DNA of 64,000 nucleotides from Rhodosalinus sp041365695 (GTDB lineage: Bacteria > Pseudomonadota > Alphaproteobacteria > Rhodobacterales > Rhodobacteraceae), in NCBI RefSeq assembly GCF_041365695.1, contig NZ_JBGFSJ010000002.1, positions 471,738 through 535,737 on the forward strand. Direction: 5' to 3'. Under the pieces are notes generated by a model that worked only from the letters and a program-made list of their open reading frames with translations, was not told the DNA's origin and ran no database searches. A program made the position numbers and the translations under genes. Of this stretch, positions 26,820-38,624 are shown in pieces (within the stretch, counting starts at the first letter, position 1; every line of letters starts with the position of its first letter).

Positions 26820-27449
26820 ATGACCGATCCCTTCGAGACATACATGAATACCCTGGTTCCGATGGTGGTCGAGCAGACCAGCCGGGGCGAGCGCGCATAC
26901 GATATCTTCTCGCGGCTCCTGAAGGAGCGCATCATCTTCGTTTCCGGGCCCGTGCATGACGGGATGTCCAGCCTCATCGTGGCGCAGCTGCTCCACCTCG
27001 AGGCGGAAAATCCGTCCAAGGAAATCTCGATGTACATCAACAGCCCGGGCGGCGTGGTGACCTCGGGGCTCTCGATCTACGACACCATGCAGTACATCAA
27101 GCCCAAGGTGTCCACGCTGGTGATCGGGCAGGCGGCCTCGATGGGCTCGCTCCTGCTTGCCGCGGGCGCGCCCGGCATGCGCTTCTCGCTGCCAAACAGC
27201 CGGATCATGGTGCATCAGCCCTCGGGCGGCTATCAGGGCCAGGCGACGGACATCATGATCCACGCCGAGGAAACGCTTAAGCTCAAGCGCCGGCTGAACG
27301 ACATCTACGTCCACCACACCGGGCAGACGCTCAAGAAGATCGAAACCGCCCTCGAGCGCGATTATTTCATGTCGCCCGAGGACGCGAAGGAATGGGGCAT
27401 CATCGACGAGATCGTTCAGAAGCGCGCCGAGACCGAGACGGACGCCTGA
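26820..27449 (+). CDS. clpP: ATP-dependent Clp protease proteolytic subunit ClpP
   Basis: ClpP forms the tetradecameric proteolytic chamber used with ClpX or ClpA. The 209-residue protein shows the catalytic triad: S107 in GQAASMGSLL, H132 in IMVHQPSGG and D181 in ERDYFMSPEDA. It also has the oxyanion-region sequence YINSPGGVVTSGL. The start is the ATG after the cluster AGGCAGG. clpX follows 149 bp downstream, the common arrangement. Confidence 0.97.
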   Translation: MTDPFETYMNTLVPMVVEQTSRGERAYDIFSRLLKERIIFVSGPVHDGMSSLIVAQLLHLEAENPSKEISMYINSPGGVVTSGLSIYDTMQYIKPKVSTLVIGQAASMGSLLLAAGAPGMRFSLPNSRIMVHQPSGGYQGQATDIMIHAEETLKLKRRLNDIYVHHTGQTLKKIETALERDYFMSPEDAKEWGIIDEIVQKRAETETDA

Positions 27450-27598
27450 TCGTTAACCGTCTCTGTTCCGAAGGCGAACCGGCCGGAAATTTGGCGTTGT
27501 GGCCGGTGGGTGGCTGACCTAAGCTGCTCCGACAGGAAGGCCGAAGCCGCGGCCCGCCGCGGCGCCCGAAAAAGACACAGCGGCCCGAAAGGTGTGAT

Positions 27599-28864
27599 AT
27601 GGCGACGAACTCCGGCGGCGACAGCAAGAACACGCTATACTGCTCGTTCTGCGGCAAGAGCCAGCACGAGGTGCGCAAACTGATCGCGGGGCCGACGGTG
27701 TTCATCTGCGATGAATGCGTCGAACTCTGCATGGACATCATCCGCGAGGAGACGAAGGGCGGCGGGCTGAAAAGCACCGACGGCGTTCCGACCCCGCGCG
27801 AGATTTCCGACGTGCTCGATGATTACGTGATCGGCCAGGCCATGGCCAAGCGCGTGCTCGCCGTGGCGGTGCACAACCACTACAAGCGCCTCGACCACGC
27901 GGCCAAATCCGGCGACATCGAACTCAGCAAGTCCAACATCCTGCTGATCGGCCCCACCGGCTGCGGCAAGACGCTGCTTGCCCAGACGCTCGCCCGCATC
28001 CTCGACGTGCCGTTCACCATGGCCGACGCCACCACGCTCACCGAGGCGGGCTATGTCGGCGAGGACGTCGAGAACATCATCCTGAAACTCCTTCAGGCCA
28101 GCGAGTACAACGTCGAGCGGGCGCAGCGCGGCATCGTCTACATCGACGAGGTGGACAAGATCACGCGCAAGTCGGAAAACCCCTCGATCACGCGCGACGT
28201 GTCGGGCGAGGGCGTGCAACAGGCCTTGCTGAAGCTCATGGAAGGCACGGTGGCGTCCGTGCCGCCGCAGGGCGGGCGCAAGCATCCGCAGCAGGAATTC
28301 CTGCAGGTGGACACGACGAACATCCTGTTCATCTGCGGCGGGGCCTTCGCGGGGCTCGACAAGATCATCGCACAGCGCGGCAAGGGCTCGGCGATGGGCT
28401 TCGGGGCCGATGTGCGCGCCCCGGACGAGCGCGGCGTGGGAGAGATCTTCACGGCGCTCGAGCCCGAGGATCTGCTGAAATTCGGCCTGATCCCCGAATT
28501 CGTCGGCCGTCTGCCGGTCATCGCCACGCTCGAGGATCTGGACGAGGATGCGCTGGTGACGATCCTGACCCAGCCGAAGAACGCGCTCGTCAAGCAGTAT
28601 CAGCGGCTCTTCGAGCTCGAGGACGTGCAACTCACCTTCACGGACGAGGCGCTTCAGGCGATCGCCAAGCGCGCGATCCGCCGCAAGACGGGGGCGCGGG
28701 GTCTGCGGTCCATCCTCGAGGACATCCTGCTCGACACCATGTTCGAGCTCCCCGGCATGGACTCCGTCACCGAGGTCGTGGTCAACGAAGAGGCGGCGAC
28801 CTCCGACGCCAAACCGCTGATGATCTACGCCGACCAGAAGAAGGAAGGCGCGAGCGCCGGCTGA
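27599..28864 (+). CDS. clpX: ATP-dependent Clp protease ATP-binding subunit ClpX
   Basis: ClpX is the AAA+ unfoldase that feeds substrates to ClpP. The N-terminal zinc-binding domain has the four cysteines of YCSFCGK and FICDECVELC. Walker A is GPTGCGKT (near residue 120) and Walker B is IVYIDEVDKI (near 180). The sensor and pore-loop regions are intact and the C-terminal D2-small domain ends normally. Length 421 fits. In this class ClpXP degrades cell-cycle regulators such as CtrA, an inference from Caulobacter. Confidence 0.97.
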   Translation: MATNSGGDSKNTLYCSFCGKSQHEVRKLIAGPTVFICDECVELCMDIIREETKGGGLKSTDGVPTPREISDVLDDYVIGQAMAKRVLAVAVHNHYKRLDHAAKSGDIELSKSNILLIGPTGCGKTLLAQTLARILDVPFTMADATTLTEAGYVGEDVENIILKLLQASEYNVERAQRGIVYIDEVDKITRKSENPSITRDVSGEGVQQALLKLMEGTVASVPPQGGRKHPQQEFLQVDTTNILFICGGAFAGLDKIIAQRGKGSAMGFGADVRAPDERGVGEIFTALEPEDLLKFGLIPEFVGRLPVIATLEDLDEDALVTILTQPKNALVKQYQRLFELEDVQLTFTDEALQAIAKRAIRRKTGARGLRSILEDILLDTMFELPGMDSVTEVVVNEEAATSDAKPLMIYADQKKEGASAG

Positions 28865-29123
28865 GGCCGGGAGAACGCGCAGACCGGATCCAAGATCGGA
28901 ACGGCCATCGACCGCGGTGGCGTGCTCATGGCGCTTTCAGCGATATGGGGTGCCTGTGTCGGATGCTCCGGCCCGCCTTCGCGGCGGCCGAAGCGGTTCG
29001 GCGCGGCGATCCTGTGGCGCCGCGGCACGCGGCTCTTGCCGGCATCGTGAATGCCGCGCGGCGCACCACTGGACCTTGCCTGCGCGCTGGTCCATATGGA
29101 ACAGGTGATATCCGGAGGCGTCG
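28865..29123. other. 259-bp gap, nothing recognised
   Basis: Between clpX and the NDUFA12-like gene I see only short, unconvincing open frames and no tRNA, riboswitch or clear terminator. Confidence 0.4.
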
Positions 29124-29507
29124 ATGGGCATCCTTAGTTTCCTGAACCGATCGGTCACCTGGTGGAATGGCCAGACGCTTGGCACGCAGTTCTTCACCTG
29201 GCGTCATGGCGAGCGGGTGGGCGAGGATACGCAGGGCAACGTGTTCTACCGCAACCGCGACGACAGCCGCCGCTGGGTGGTGTTCAACGGCGAAGCCGAG
29301 GCAAGCCGCGTGGACCCGGACTGGCATGGATGGTTGCACCGCACATGGGACGAGCCGCCGACTGACCGGCCGCTGCCTCACAAGCCGTGGGAAAAACCTC
29401 ATCAGGAGAATCTCACCGGCACGCCGCTTGCCTATGCGCCGCGAGGCTCGATCCGCCGCGTCGCGCCGGACGAGCAGCGCGACTACGAGCCCTGGACCCC
29501 GGAGTAG
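29124..29507 (+). CDS. NDUFA12 (B17.2)-family complex I accessory protein
   Basis: Members of this family (PF05071) are supernumerary subunits or assembly factors of NADH:ubiquinone oxidoreductase, conserved between alphaproteobacteria and mitochondria. The 127-residue protein shows the typical TWWNGQTLGTQFFTWR start, GEDTQGNVFYRNR and RRWVVFNGEAEASRVDPDWH blocks, and a tryptophan-rich tail (HKPWEKPHQENLTGT). GGAGGC lies 5 bp before the ATG. The next gene begins 5 bp after its stop, so an operon with the MlaD-type gene is likely. Confidence 0.9.
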   Translation: MGILSFLNRSVTWWNGQTLGTQFFTWRHGERVGEDTQGNVFYRNRDDSRRWVVFNGEAEASRVDPDWHGWLHRTWDEPPTDRPLPHKPWEKPHQENLTGTPLAYAPRGSIRRVAPDEQRDYEPWTPE

Positions 29508-29512
29508 ACGCG

Positions 29513-29959
29513 ATGTCTGACCACCGGGCGGAAAGTCTCGTGGGCGGCGTGGTCCTTGCGGCGGCCATCGGTTTCGTCGTCTACGCGGCCCAGATCACCG
29601 GCTTTTCCCGCGACGGCGGGTCCTATCCGCTGACCGCGAGTTTCCGTTCGCTCGAAGGCGTGGGCGTGGGTACCGACGTGCGCCTTGCCGGCGTGAAGAT
29701 CGGGACCGTGACGGATATCAGCCTCAATCCCGAAACCTACCGGGCCGACACGGTCTTCACCGTGCGCGAGGGCGTGCAGATCCCCGACGACAGCGCGATC
29801 CTCGTCGCCTCTGAGGGCCTCCTCGGCGGCAACTACGTCGAGATTTCGCCGGGCGGGTCGCTGTTCTACCTGGAACCGGGGGAAGAGATCATCGACACCC
29901 AGAGCTCCGTGAGCCTCGTGACGCTTCTCCTGAAGTTCTTCACAGAGGGCGACGAGTGA
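29513..29959 (+). CDS. mlaD: MlaD-type MCE lipid-transport protein
   Basis: MlaD is the periplasmic, inner-membrane-anchored MCE component of the Mla system that moves phospholipids between membranes. The 148-residue protein has one N-terminal membrane segment (LVGGVVLAAAIGFVVYAA) followed by a single MCE domain. The domain includes SLEGVGVGTDVRLAGVKIG and ILVASEGLLGGNYVEISPGG. The rest of Mla is not nearby, so the subunit is separated from its transporter genes. It overlaps the next start by four bases (GTGA). Confidence 0.88.
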   Translation: MSDHRAESLVGGVVLAAAIGFVVYAAQITGFSRDGGSYPLTASFRSLEGVGVGTDVRLAGVKIGTVTDISLNPETYRADTVFTVREGVQIPDDSAILVASEGLLGGNYVEISPGGSLFYLEPGEEIIDTQSSVSLVTLLLKFFTEGDE

Positions 29960-30321
29960 TCCGCAGGACGGCTTTCATGCTGGCGCTCGCCGGGCTTCCC
30001 GTCGCCTCCGCGGCGCAGGAAGCGGCCGAACGCGGCACCGGCGCCGTGCTGCGTGGGCTCGACAAGATCAGCGGCACGGTCGAGGATGTGACCCTCGTGA
30101 ACGGGGCGCGGGTCACGCTCGGGCGGCTCGAGATCTCTCTTCGCGAGTGCCGCTACCCGGAGGGCGATCCTTCCGGCGATGCCTGGGCGTATGTCGTCAT
30201 CCGGGAGGACGGCAAGGCGGAGCCCGTCTTCGCCGGCTGGATGACCGCGGCCTCGCCCGCGCTCAACGCGCTCGATCACGCGCGCTACGACGTCTGGGTA
30301 TTGCGCTGCACCACGTCCTGA
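29956..30321 (+). CDS. DUF2155 periplasmic protein
   Basis: The 121-residue protein has a signal peptide (cut near ASAAQEA) and a DUF2155 domain with GLDKISGTVEDV, LGRLEISLRECRYPEGDP and GWMTAASPALNALDHARYDVWVLRC. The function is unknown; it is found near mla and NDUFA12-like genes in related genomes, by recollection. The start is GTG overlapping the mlaD stop. Its 3' end overlaps the convergent aat gene by 37 bp. Confidence 0.85.
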   Translation: MIRRTAFMLALAGLPVASAAQEAAERGTGAVLRGLDKISGTVEDVTLVNGARVTLGRLEISLRECRYPEGDPSGDAWAYVVIREDGKAEPVFAGWMTAASPALNALDHARYDVWVLRCTTS

Positions 30322-30950
30322 GGCGTGGCCGGCAGCGCCGGCGCTGTGAAATCGGCCGTTTCCTCGAGGGCCGCGCGCAAGCGGCGATGATACTCTGCGC
30401 GAGAGATCTCCACCGCGCCGAGCGAGGCGAGATGTGGCGTCAGGAACTGGGTGTCGAACAGCAGGAATCCCGCAAGCCGCAGCCGGTCCACAAGGTAGGC
30501 GAGCGCGATCTTGGAGGCGTCGGTCCGACGCGAGAACATGCTTTCGCCGAAAAAGGCCGCCCCCAGGGTTACCCCGTAAACCCCGCCAGCAAGCGCGCCA
30601 TCCATCCAGATTTCCAGCGAATGAGCGTGGCCCATGCGATGCAGGGCGACGTAAAGGCGCCGGATCTCGTCGTTGATCCATGTCTCGGAGCGGTCGGCAC
30701 AGCGGTCCATGACCGCCTCGAAAGCGGTATCGACGGTCACCGAGAAGCCGCCGCGCCGCATCCGCCGGGCCAGGCTTCGGGAGATGTGGAAGCGATCGAG
30801 TTCGAAGACGCCCCGGCGTCTCGGGTCCACCCAGAAGACGGTGTCGTCCTCCCGGTGCTCGGCCATGGGGAAAAGCCCCATCGCGTAGGCGTGCAGGACG
30901 AGTTCGGGCGTCAGCGCGACGTCCTGCCGGGCGGGTGGCGGGCCGGTCAT
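30285..30950 (-). CDS. aat: Leucyl/phenylalanyl-tRNA-protein transferase
   Basis: Aat adds Leu or Phe to proteins with N-terminal Lys or Arg, marking them for ClpAP through ClpS. Visible family motifs are LVLHAYAMGLFPMAEHR, WVDPRRRGVFELDRFHISRSL, YVALHRMGHAHSLEIW, LAGGVYGVTLGAAFFGESMFS and LLFDTQFLTPHLASLGA. The length of 221 is normal. The ATG at 30950 lies 13 bp downstream of the accC stop, so it is probably the last gene of the accB-accC-aat operon. Confidence 0.96.
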   Translation of the reverse strand: MTGPPPARQDVALTPELVLHAYAMGLFPMAEHREDDTVFWVDPRRRGVFELDRFHISRSLARRMRRGGFSVTVDTAFEAVMDRCADRSETWINDEIRRLYVALHRMGHAHSLEIWMDGALAGGVYGVTLGAAFFGESMFSRRTDASKIALAYLVDRLRLAGFLLFDTQFLTPHLASLGAVEISRAEYHRRLRAALEETADFTAPALPATPQDVVQRNTQTS

Positions 30951-30963
30951 GGCACGCCCTGCG

Positions 30964-32313
30964 CTAGGCGTCGAGGGTCGTCTCCAGCCATGTCTCCAGC
31001 CAGTGGATTGTGTAATCGCCCGATTGCACGGCCGGCGCGTCGAGCAGGCGTCGGAAAAGCGGGATCGTGGTGTCCACGCCGTCCACGATAAGCTCTCCGA
31101 GGGCGCGGTTCAGCCGCGCCATCGCCTCTGCCCGGTCACGCCCGTGCACGATGAGCTTGCCGATCAGGCTGTCGTAGAAGGGGGGGATCACGTAGCCGTC
31201 GTAAAGCGCGGAATCCATCCGGACGCCCAGCCCGCCCGGCGCGTGATACTGGGTGATGCGCCCCGGGGACGGGGCGAAATCCGGCAGGCGCTCCGCGTTG
31301 ATGCGCACCTCGATGGCGTGGCCGTTGATGGTGAGGTCGTCCTGCGTGAAGGACAGCGGATAGCCCTCGGCCACGCGGATCTGCTCTCGCACGAGATCGA
31401 CGCCGTAGATCGCTTCGGTCACGGGGTGTTCGACCTGAAGGCGCGTGTTCATCTCGATGAAATAGAATTCGCCCGCCTCGTAGAGAAACTCGATGGTGCC
31501 CGCGCCGGAATAGCCGATCCGGGCCACGGCGTCCGCGCAGACCTTGCCGATATGCGCGCGCTCCTCGGGGCTGATGCAGGGGCCCGGCGCCTCCTCGAAA
31601 ACCTTCTGGTGGCGCCGCTGGAGCGAACAGTCGCGCTCGCCCAGATGCACGGCGTGGCCCTTGCCGTCGCCGAAGACCTGAACCTCGATGTGGCGCGGGG
31701 TGGTCAGGTATTTCTCGATATAGACCTCGTCGTTGCCGAACGCGGCCTTGCCCTCGGCGCGGGCGGTGCGAAACGCGCGCTCCATCTCCTCGGACGAGCG
31801 GGCGACCTTCATGCCGCGTCCTCCGCCGCCCGCGGTCGCCTTCACGATCACCGGATAGCCGATCTCCGCGCCGAGCGCGCGCGCCTCCTCGAGCGAGGTG
31901 ACACCCCCCTCCGAGCCGGGCACGCAAGGCACGCCGAGCGCCTTCATCGTGTCCTTGGCGGTGATCTTGTCGCCCATGATGCGGATGTGTTCGGCCGACG
32001 GGCCGATGAAGGTGAGGCCGTGATCCTCGACGATCTGGACGAACTGCGCATTCTCGGACAAGAAACCGTAGCCCGGATGGATCGCTTGCGCGCCCGTGAC
32101 CTCGCAGGCGGAGATGATCGCCGGCACCGACAGGTAGCTCAGCGTCGCGGAGGGCGGACCGATGCAGACGCTTTCGTCCGCCATGCGCACATGCATCGCG
32201 TCGGCGTCGGCCGTGGAATGGACCGCGACGCTGGCGATACCCATCTCGCGGCAGGCACGGATCACGCGAAGCGCGATTTCGCCCCGGTTTGCGATGAGGA
32301 CCTTGTCGAACAT
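30964..32313 (-). CDS. accC: Biotin carboxylase subunit of acetyl-CoA carboxylase
   Basis: AccC carboxylates the biotin carried on AccB, the first half of malonyl-CoA synthesis. The ATP-grasp fold is intact: N-terminal FDKVLIANRGEIALRVIRAC, glycine-rich KATAGGGGRGMK, HLGERDCSLQRRHQK and EMNTRLQVEHPVTE. From the ATG at 32313 it is 449 residues, the classical length; a GTG at 32325 overlapping the accB stop is the alternative. Coupled to accB. Confidence 0.97.
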   Translation of the reverse strand: MFDKVLIANRGEIALRVIRACREMGIASVAVHSTADADAMHVRMADESVCIGPPSATLSYLSVPAIISACEVTGAQAIHPGYGFLSENAQFVQIVEDHGLTFIGPSAEHIRIMGDKITAKDTMKALGVPCVPGSEGGVTSLEEARALGAEIGYPVIVKATAGGGGRGMKVARSSEEMERAFRTARAEGKAAFGNDEVYIEKYLTTPRHIEVQVFGDGKGHAVHLGERDCSLQRRHQKVFEEAPGPCISPEERAHIGKVCADAVARIGYSGAGTIEFLYEAGEFYFIEMNTRLQVEHPVTEAIYGVDLVREQIRVAEGYPLSFTQDDLTINGHAIEVRINAERLPDFAPSPGRITQYHAPGGLGVRMDSALYDGYVIPPFYDSLIGKLIVHGRDRAEAMARLNRALGELIVDGVDTTIPLFRRLLDAPAVQSGDYTIHWLETWLETTLDA

Positions 32314-32321
32314 GGCGCGGC

Positions 32322-32816
32322 TCACTCGATGATCACGAGGGGTGCGCCGTATTCCACCGCCGAGCCGTCCTCGACGAGGATACGCTTGACCGTGCCCGCG
32401 CGCGGCGCGGGGATGTGGTTCATGGTCTTCATCGCCTCGACGATGAGCAGGGTATCACCTTCGGAGACGCCGGTGCCGACGCTCACGAAAGGCGGGGCGC
32501 CGGGCTCGGGCTGCATGTACACCGTGCCCACCATGGGCGAGGTCACGGCGCCCGGGTGGCTGGCAAGGTCGTCGGGCGTGGCGGCCTCGGCGGGCGCGGC
32601 GGCGTCCCGCGCGGGGGCCGGCGACGGCGCGGGGGCCGGGGCAGGGGCCTGCACGAGCTGGGGCTGCGCCTGCGTTGCGCGGCTGACCACGACGCTCAGC
32701 GTGTCCGCCTCGCCGTAGGCCCGGTCCACCTGGATCTCGGTGAGATCGGTTTCCCGCAGCAGTTCGGCCAGCGCGCGGATGAAGGCCACGTCGTCGTCGT
32801 GCGTGTGTGTCGTCAT
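32322..32816 (-). CDS. accB: Biotin carboxyl carrier protein of acetyl-CoA carboxylase
   Basis: AccB carries the biotin used by AccC and the carboxyltransferase. It has an N-terminal helical domain (AFIRALAELLRETDLTEIQV), an alanine/proline-rich linker (about residues 55-90) and a C-terminal biotinyl domain with the biotinylated lysine in VEAMKTMNHI. The ATG at 32816 has a GAGGA motif upstream; another in-frame ATG at 32831 would add five residues. Upstream of it is a 92-bp gap that probably holds the promoter. Confidence 0.96.
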   Translation of the reverse strand: MTTHTHDDDVAFIRALAELLRETDLTEIQVDRAYGEADTLSVVVSRATQAQPQLVQAPAPAPAPSPAPARDAAAPAEAATPDDLASHPGAVTSPMVGTVYMQPEPGAPPFVSVGTGVSEGDTLLIVEAMKTMNHIPAPRAGTVKRILVEDGSAVEYGAPLVIIE

Positions 32817-32924
32817 GTCGTCCTCGGCCATTGCCCCGGGGCGTGCCCGCCCGGCGCCGCCCCCTCCTGATTTGGCCGTGTATAGGGCATGGCCCGGGGC
32901 GAGGAAAGCGGCGTGATCGCCGGC

Positions 32925-33380
32925 TCAGGCCCCCTTCCGCGGGGCGCCGAGGGCGTCGGTCGGGGTCACGGCCGGCGGCGTGCCGGCGCGAGCGGCCCCT
33001 GCGCCTTCGCGGTCCTCGGCCGGCGTTTCGGTGTCTGCCCCGACGACCAAGTCGGGACGCAGGGCCGCCGCGTCGGTCCGCTGGTACGGATTTCGCGCGG
33101 CGGCCGCAGCCGCTTCGTCCGCACGCCGTTCGGCCTGTTCGCGAAGCAGGCTGTCGATTTTCATCTGCAGGATCGAGGGCGGCGCGCTGTGGCCGTCGCG
33201 GCGGGCGCGTTGGGGCGCGCCGTAACGGCGCAGGTCGTGATCAAGACCGGCGCCGTCGCCACCTCGTGTCGGAGCCACGCGGGTGTCGGTGGCCTGCGGC
33301 GCAGGGGCCGCGGGAAGCGAGAGCGGGTAGGTGGCGGCGTGCGGCGCGGCTTGAAAGATGGAAGACCCCAGAAAGGACAT
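32925..33380 (-). CDS. Hypothetical protein, low-complexity
   Basis: The 151-residue frame has no family I recognise. It is rich in alanine, proline and arginine and has no membrane segment or signal peptide. A short amphipathic stretch (SILQMKIDSLLREQAERRAD) in the middle may form a helix. Codon bias looks like real coding sequence, with strong third-position GC, but the upstream ribosome-binding site is weak. It sits between accB and a small lipoprotein on the same strand. Treat as a probable but unproven gene. Confidence 0.5.
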   Translation of the reverse strand: MSFLGSSIFQAAPHAATYPLSLPAAPAPQATDTRVAPTRGGDGAGLDHDLRRYGAPQRARRDGHSAPPSILQMKIDSLLREQAERRADEAAAAAARNPYQRTDAAALRPDLVVGADTETPAEDREGAGAARAGTPPAVTPTDALGAPRKGA

Positions 33381-33462
33381 CGGGACACGCTTTCGTTCCG
33401 TTCGAACCCCCGCACCCCTTGTCGCAGGCGCGCCTTGACGAAACCTTAACGCGTCCCGGATT

Positions 33463-33735
33463 TCAGCAGGGGGCCACGCGGTAGCCGCTGCCGCGCGTGG
33501 CGTAGGCGCACCGACCGGTGTCCCGGTTGCGGGCGATGAGCGCGCCGGCGGCCGCGCCGGTCAGCGTGCCGATGATGACCCAGTCGTCGTCGTCGGTCAG
33601 TTCCCGCGCGGTGATGAGCCCGACCGCCGCGCCGGTCAGCCCGCCGACGACGACCCTCTCCTCTCGGGTGAGGTTCTCGCATGCCGAAACGGCCAGCATC
33701 GCGGTGCAGGTGAAGGCGAGGGACAGTCGTCGCAT
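33463..33735 (-). CDS. Small lipoprotein with glycine-zipper segments
   Basis: The 90-residue product has a lipoprotein signal (AFTCTAMLAVSAC lipobox) and two glycine/alanine-rich hydrophobic segments (VVVGGLTGAAVGLITA and VIIGTLTGAAAGALIA) of the glycine-zipper type seen in small envelope proteins. AAAGGAG precedes the ATG at 33735; a longer in-frame start is less likely. The C-terminus carries a cysteine pair. Role unknown; envelope location inferred from the signal. Confidence 0.72.
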   Translation of the reverse strand: MRRLSLAFTCTAMLAVSACENLTREERVVVGGLTGAAVGLITARELTDDDDWVIIGTLTGAAAGALIARNRDTGRCAYATRGSGYRVAPC

Positions 33736-33836
33736 CGGGGATCTCCTTTCGATCGGTCGCAAGGGTGCGCCTCAAGCCACCCTCGCGCAATGACCGCGAT
33801 CAAGCGGCGCACACTCTGGGCGCGCGCCGCGCGGGA

Positions 33837-35786
<1,950 letters not shown>

Positions 35787-35854
35787 TGCTCCTCCCCTCG
35801 TCCTTTTTTCCCGCCCGTTCCCGCGTCCAGCCGGCCAGGGGCGGTCGATCCGGC

Positions 35855-36613
<759 letters not shown>

Positions 36614-36625
36614 GACAGAGTCTCC

Positions 36626-37381
36626 TTACGCGGCTTCGCCGAGATAGGCTTCCTGCACCTTCGGATGGCCCTTGATGTTCTCGGGCGTGTCCTCGACCAG
36701 CGGCGTGCCCTGGGCGAGCACGGTGATCCGCTCGGCGAGGCTGAAGACGACGTGCATGTCGTGCTCGATGATCGCCATGGTGATGTCGCGCTTCTCCTTG
36801 ATCTCCTTCAGAAGGTCGATCGTGTTGTTGGTGTCGGCGCGGCTCATGCCCGCGGTCGGCTCGTCCAGAAGCAGGAGGCGCGGCTCCTGCACCAGGCACA
36901 TCGCCATCTCCAGCCGGCGCTTGTCCCCCCGCGACAGCGATGCGGAGTGCATGTTGCGCTTGTCCAGCATGTTGACGTCGTGCAGCATTTCCTCTGCCTT
37001 GGCGACAAGGTCGTGCTCGTCCAGCATGTGTTCGTAGGCGTGCATCCGGAACATCCCGTCACGCTTGGCGAAACACGGGATCATGACATTCTCGAGCACG
37101 GTGAGATCGCCGAAGATCTCGGGCGTCTGGAACACCCGCGAGATGCCCATCTGGTTGATCTCGTAGGGCTTGCGCCCCAGCACCGACTGGCCGTCGAACA
37201 TCACCGAGCCGGTGTCGGGGATCAGCTTGCCCACGAGGCAGTTCAGCAGCGTGGACTTGCCCGCGCCGTTCGGTCCGATGATGGCGTGAACGGTGTTCTC
37301 CCGGACCGAGAGATTGACTTCGGAAAGCGCCTTCAGGCCGCCGAAGCGCTTGTTGACGTCCTTGACTTCGAGGATTCCCAT
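36626..37381 (-). CDS. livG: Branched-chain-type ABC transporter ATPase, LivG-like
   Basis: Second ATPase of the importer. The 251-residue protein has Walker A (GPNGAGKSTLLNCLVG), a Q-loop region VFQTPEIFGDLTVLEN, the signature SLSRGDKRRLEMAMCL and Walker B LLLLDEPTAGMS. The C-terminal extension VLAQGTPLVEDTPENIKGHP is typical of LivG. Twelve bases separate it from livF. Confidence 0.93.
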   Translation of the reverse strand: MGILEVKDVNKRFGGLKALSEVNLSVRENTVHAIIGPNGAGKSTLLNCLVGKLIPDTGSVMFDGQSVLGRKPYEINQMGISRVFQTPEIFGDLTVLENVMIPCFAKRDGMFRMHAYEHMLDEHDLVAKAEEMLHDVNMLDKRNMHSASLSRGDKRRLEMAMCLVQEPRLLLLDEPTAGMSRADTNNTIDLLKEIKEKRDITMAIIEHDMHVVFSLAERITVLAQGTPLVEDTPENIKGHPKVQEAYLGEAA

Positions 37382-37393
37382 GATGCGTATTCC

Positions 37394-38620
37394 TCACTCG
37401 GCCACGTGCGGCTGGGGCTTGGGGTGATGCTCCGGGTCGTCGCCGGAGCCCGCGGTCTTCTTCTTCTTGCGGCGGAAGAGCCGCGCGATGCGCTGCCCGC
37501 CCTCCACGAGTCCGCCCGGCAGGAAGATCACGACGAGCATGAACATGATGCCGAGGGTGAGGTGCCAGCCCTTGCCCACGAAGGGATAGATGATGGTCAC
37601 CATGATGTCGGAGAGCCCGTCGGGCATGAAGGCGAACCACTGCTCCAGCACGCCCTTGTTGATCTTCGACAGGATGTTCTCGAGATACTTGATCAGCCCG
37701 GCGCCGAGCACCGGCCCGATCAGCGTGCCCGCGCCGCCGAGGATGGTCATCAGCACCACCTCGCCCGAGGCGGTCCAGATCATGCGCTCGGCCCCCGCAA
37801 GCGGGTCCATCGCCACCATCAGCCCGCCCGCGAGGCCGGCATACATGCCGGAGATCACGAAGGCGGCCAGGGTATAGGGCTTGGAGTTGAGACCGGTATA
37901 GTTCATCCGCTGCTGGTTCGACTTCACCGCGCGCAGCATCATCCCGAAGGGCGAGCGGAACAGCCGGATCGCGAGGTAGAACGCGACCAGCATGAGCAGC
38001 GCCGCGAAGTAGTAGCCGACGGAGAAGGTGAACACCCACTCGCCCATGGCGAGCTGCGTGTTGTCGTTCATTTCCAGCCCGAAGAGGTGCGGGACGGGGA
38101 TGTTGCCGTCGGGCGTCGCGCTCGCCCCGATGACGCGCGGATCGTCGAGGCTGAGTTGCAGCCCCGTCTCGCCGCCCGTGACGGGCGTGAGCACCGAGTA
38201 GGCCAGCGCGTAGCACATCTGCGCGAAGGCCAGCGTCAGGATGGCGAAGTAGATCCCCGACCGGCGCAGCGAGATCCAGCCGATGATCAGCGAGAGCAGG
38301 CCCGCGAACACGACGGAGATGAGGATCGCCGGGATCACGTTCATGGTCAGCAGCTTCATCATCCAGACCCCGGCGTAGGAGCCCACGCCGAGGAAGGCCG
38401 CGTGTCCGAAGGACAGATATCCGGTGAGCCCGAACAGGATGTTGAAGCCGATCGCGAAGATCCCGAAGATCACGAAGCGCTGCATCAGGTCCGGGTAGCC
38501 GGCGTTGAATTGCGCCAGGCCGGATTCCGTCGGGAAGGGGTTCAGCAGGAAGGGCGCGAAAAGCACCAGGGCGAAGACGACGAGGAAAAGCGTCGCATCC
38601 TTGCGGTTGAGTCCGAGCAT
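37394..38620 (-). CDS. livM: Branched-chain-type ABC transporter permease, LivM-like
   Basis: Membrane permease of about ten helices. GLTGYLSFGHAAFLGVGSYAG near residue 65 is the LivM hallmark and GGAGTLIGPVLGAGLI near 305 is the conserved cytoplasmic loop. The protein is 408 residues with a charged C-terminal tail (FRRKKKKTAG). The gap to livH is 4 bp. Confidence 0.92.
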   Translation of the reverse strand: MLGLNRKDATLFLVVFALVLFAPFLLNPFPTESGLAQFNAGYPDLMQRFVIFGIFAIGFNILFGLTGYLSFGHAAFLGVGSYAGVWMMKLLTMNVIPAILISVVFAGLLSLIIGWISLRRSGIYFAILTLAFAQMCYALAYSVLTPVTGGETGLQLSLDDPRVIGASATPDGNIPVPHLFGLEMNDNTQLAMGEWVFTFSVGYYFAALLMLVAFYLAIRLFRSPFGMMLRAVKSNQQRMNYTGLNSKPYTLAAFVISGMYAGLAGGLMVAMDPLAGAERMIWTASGEVVLMTILGGAGTLIGPVLGAGLIKYLENILSKINKGVLEQWFAFMPDGLSDIMVTIIYPFVGKGWHLTLGIMFMLVVIFLPGGLVEGGQRIARLFRRKKKKTAGSGDDPEHHPKPQPHVAE

Positions 38621-38624
38621 TGGC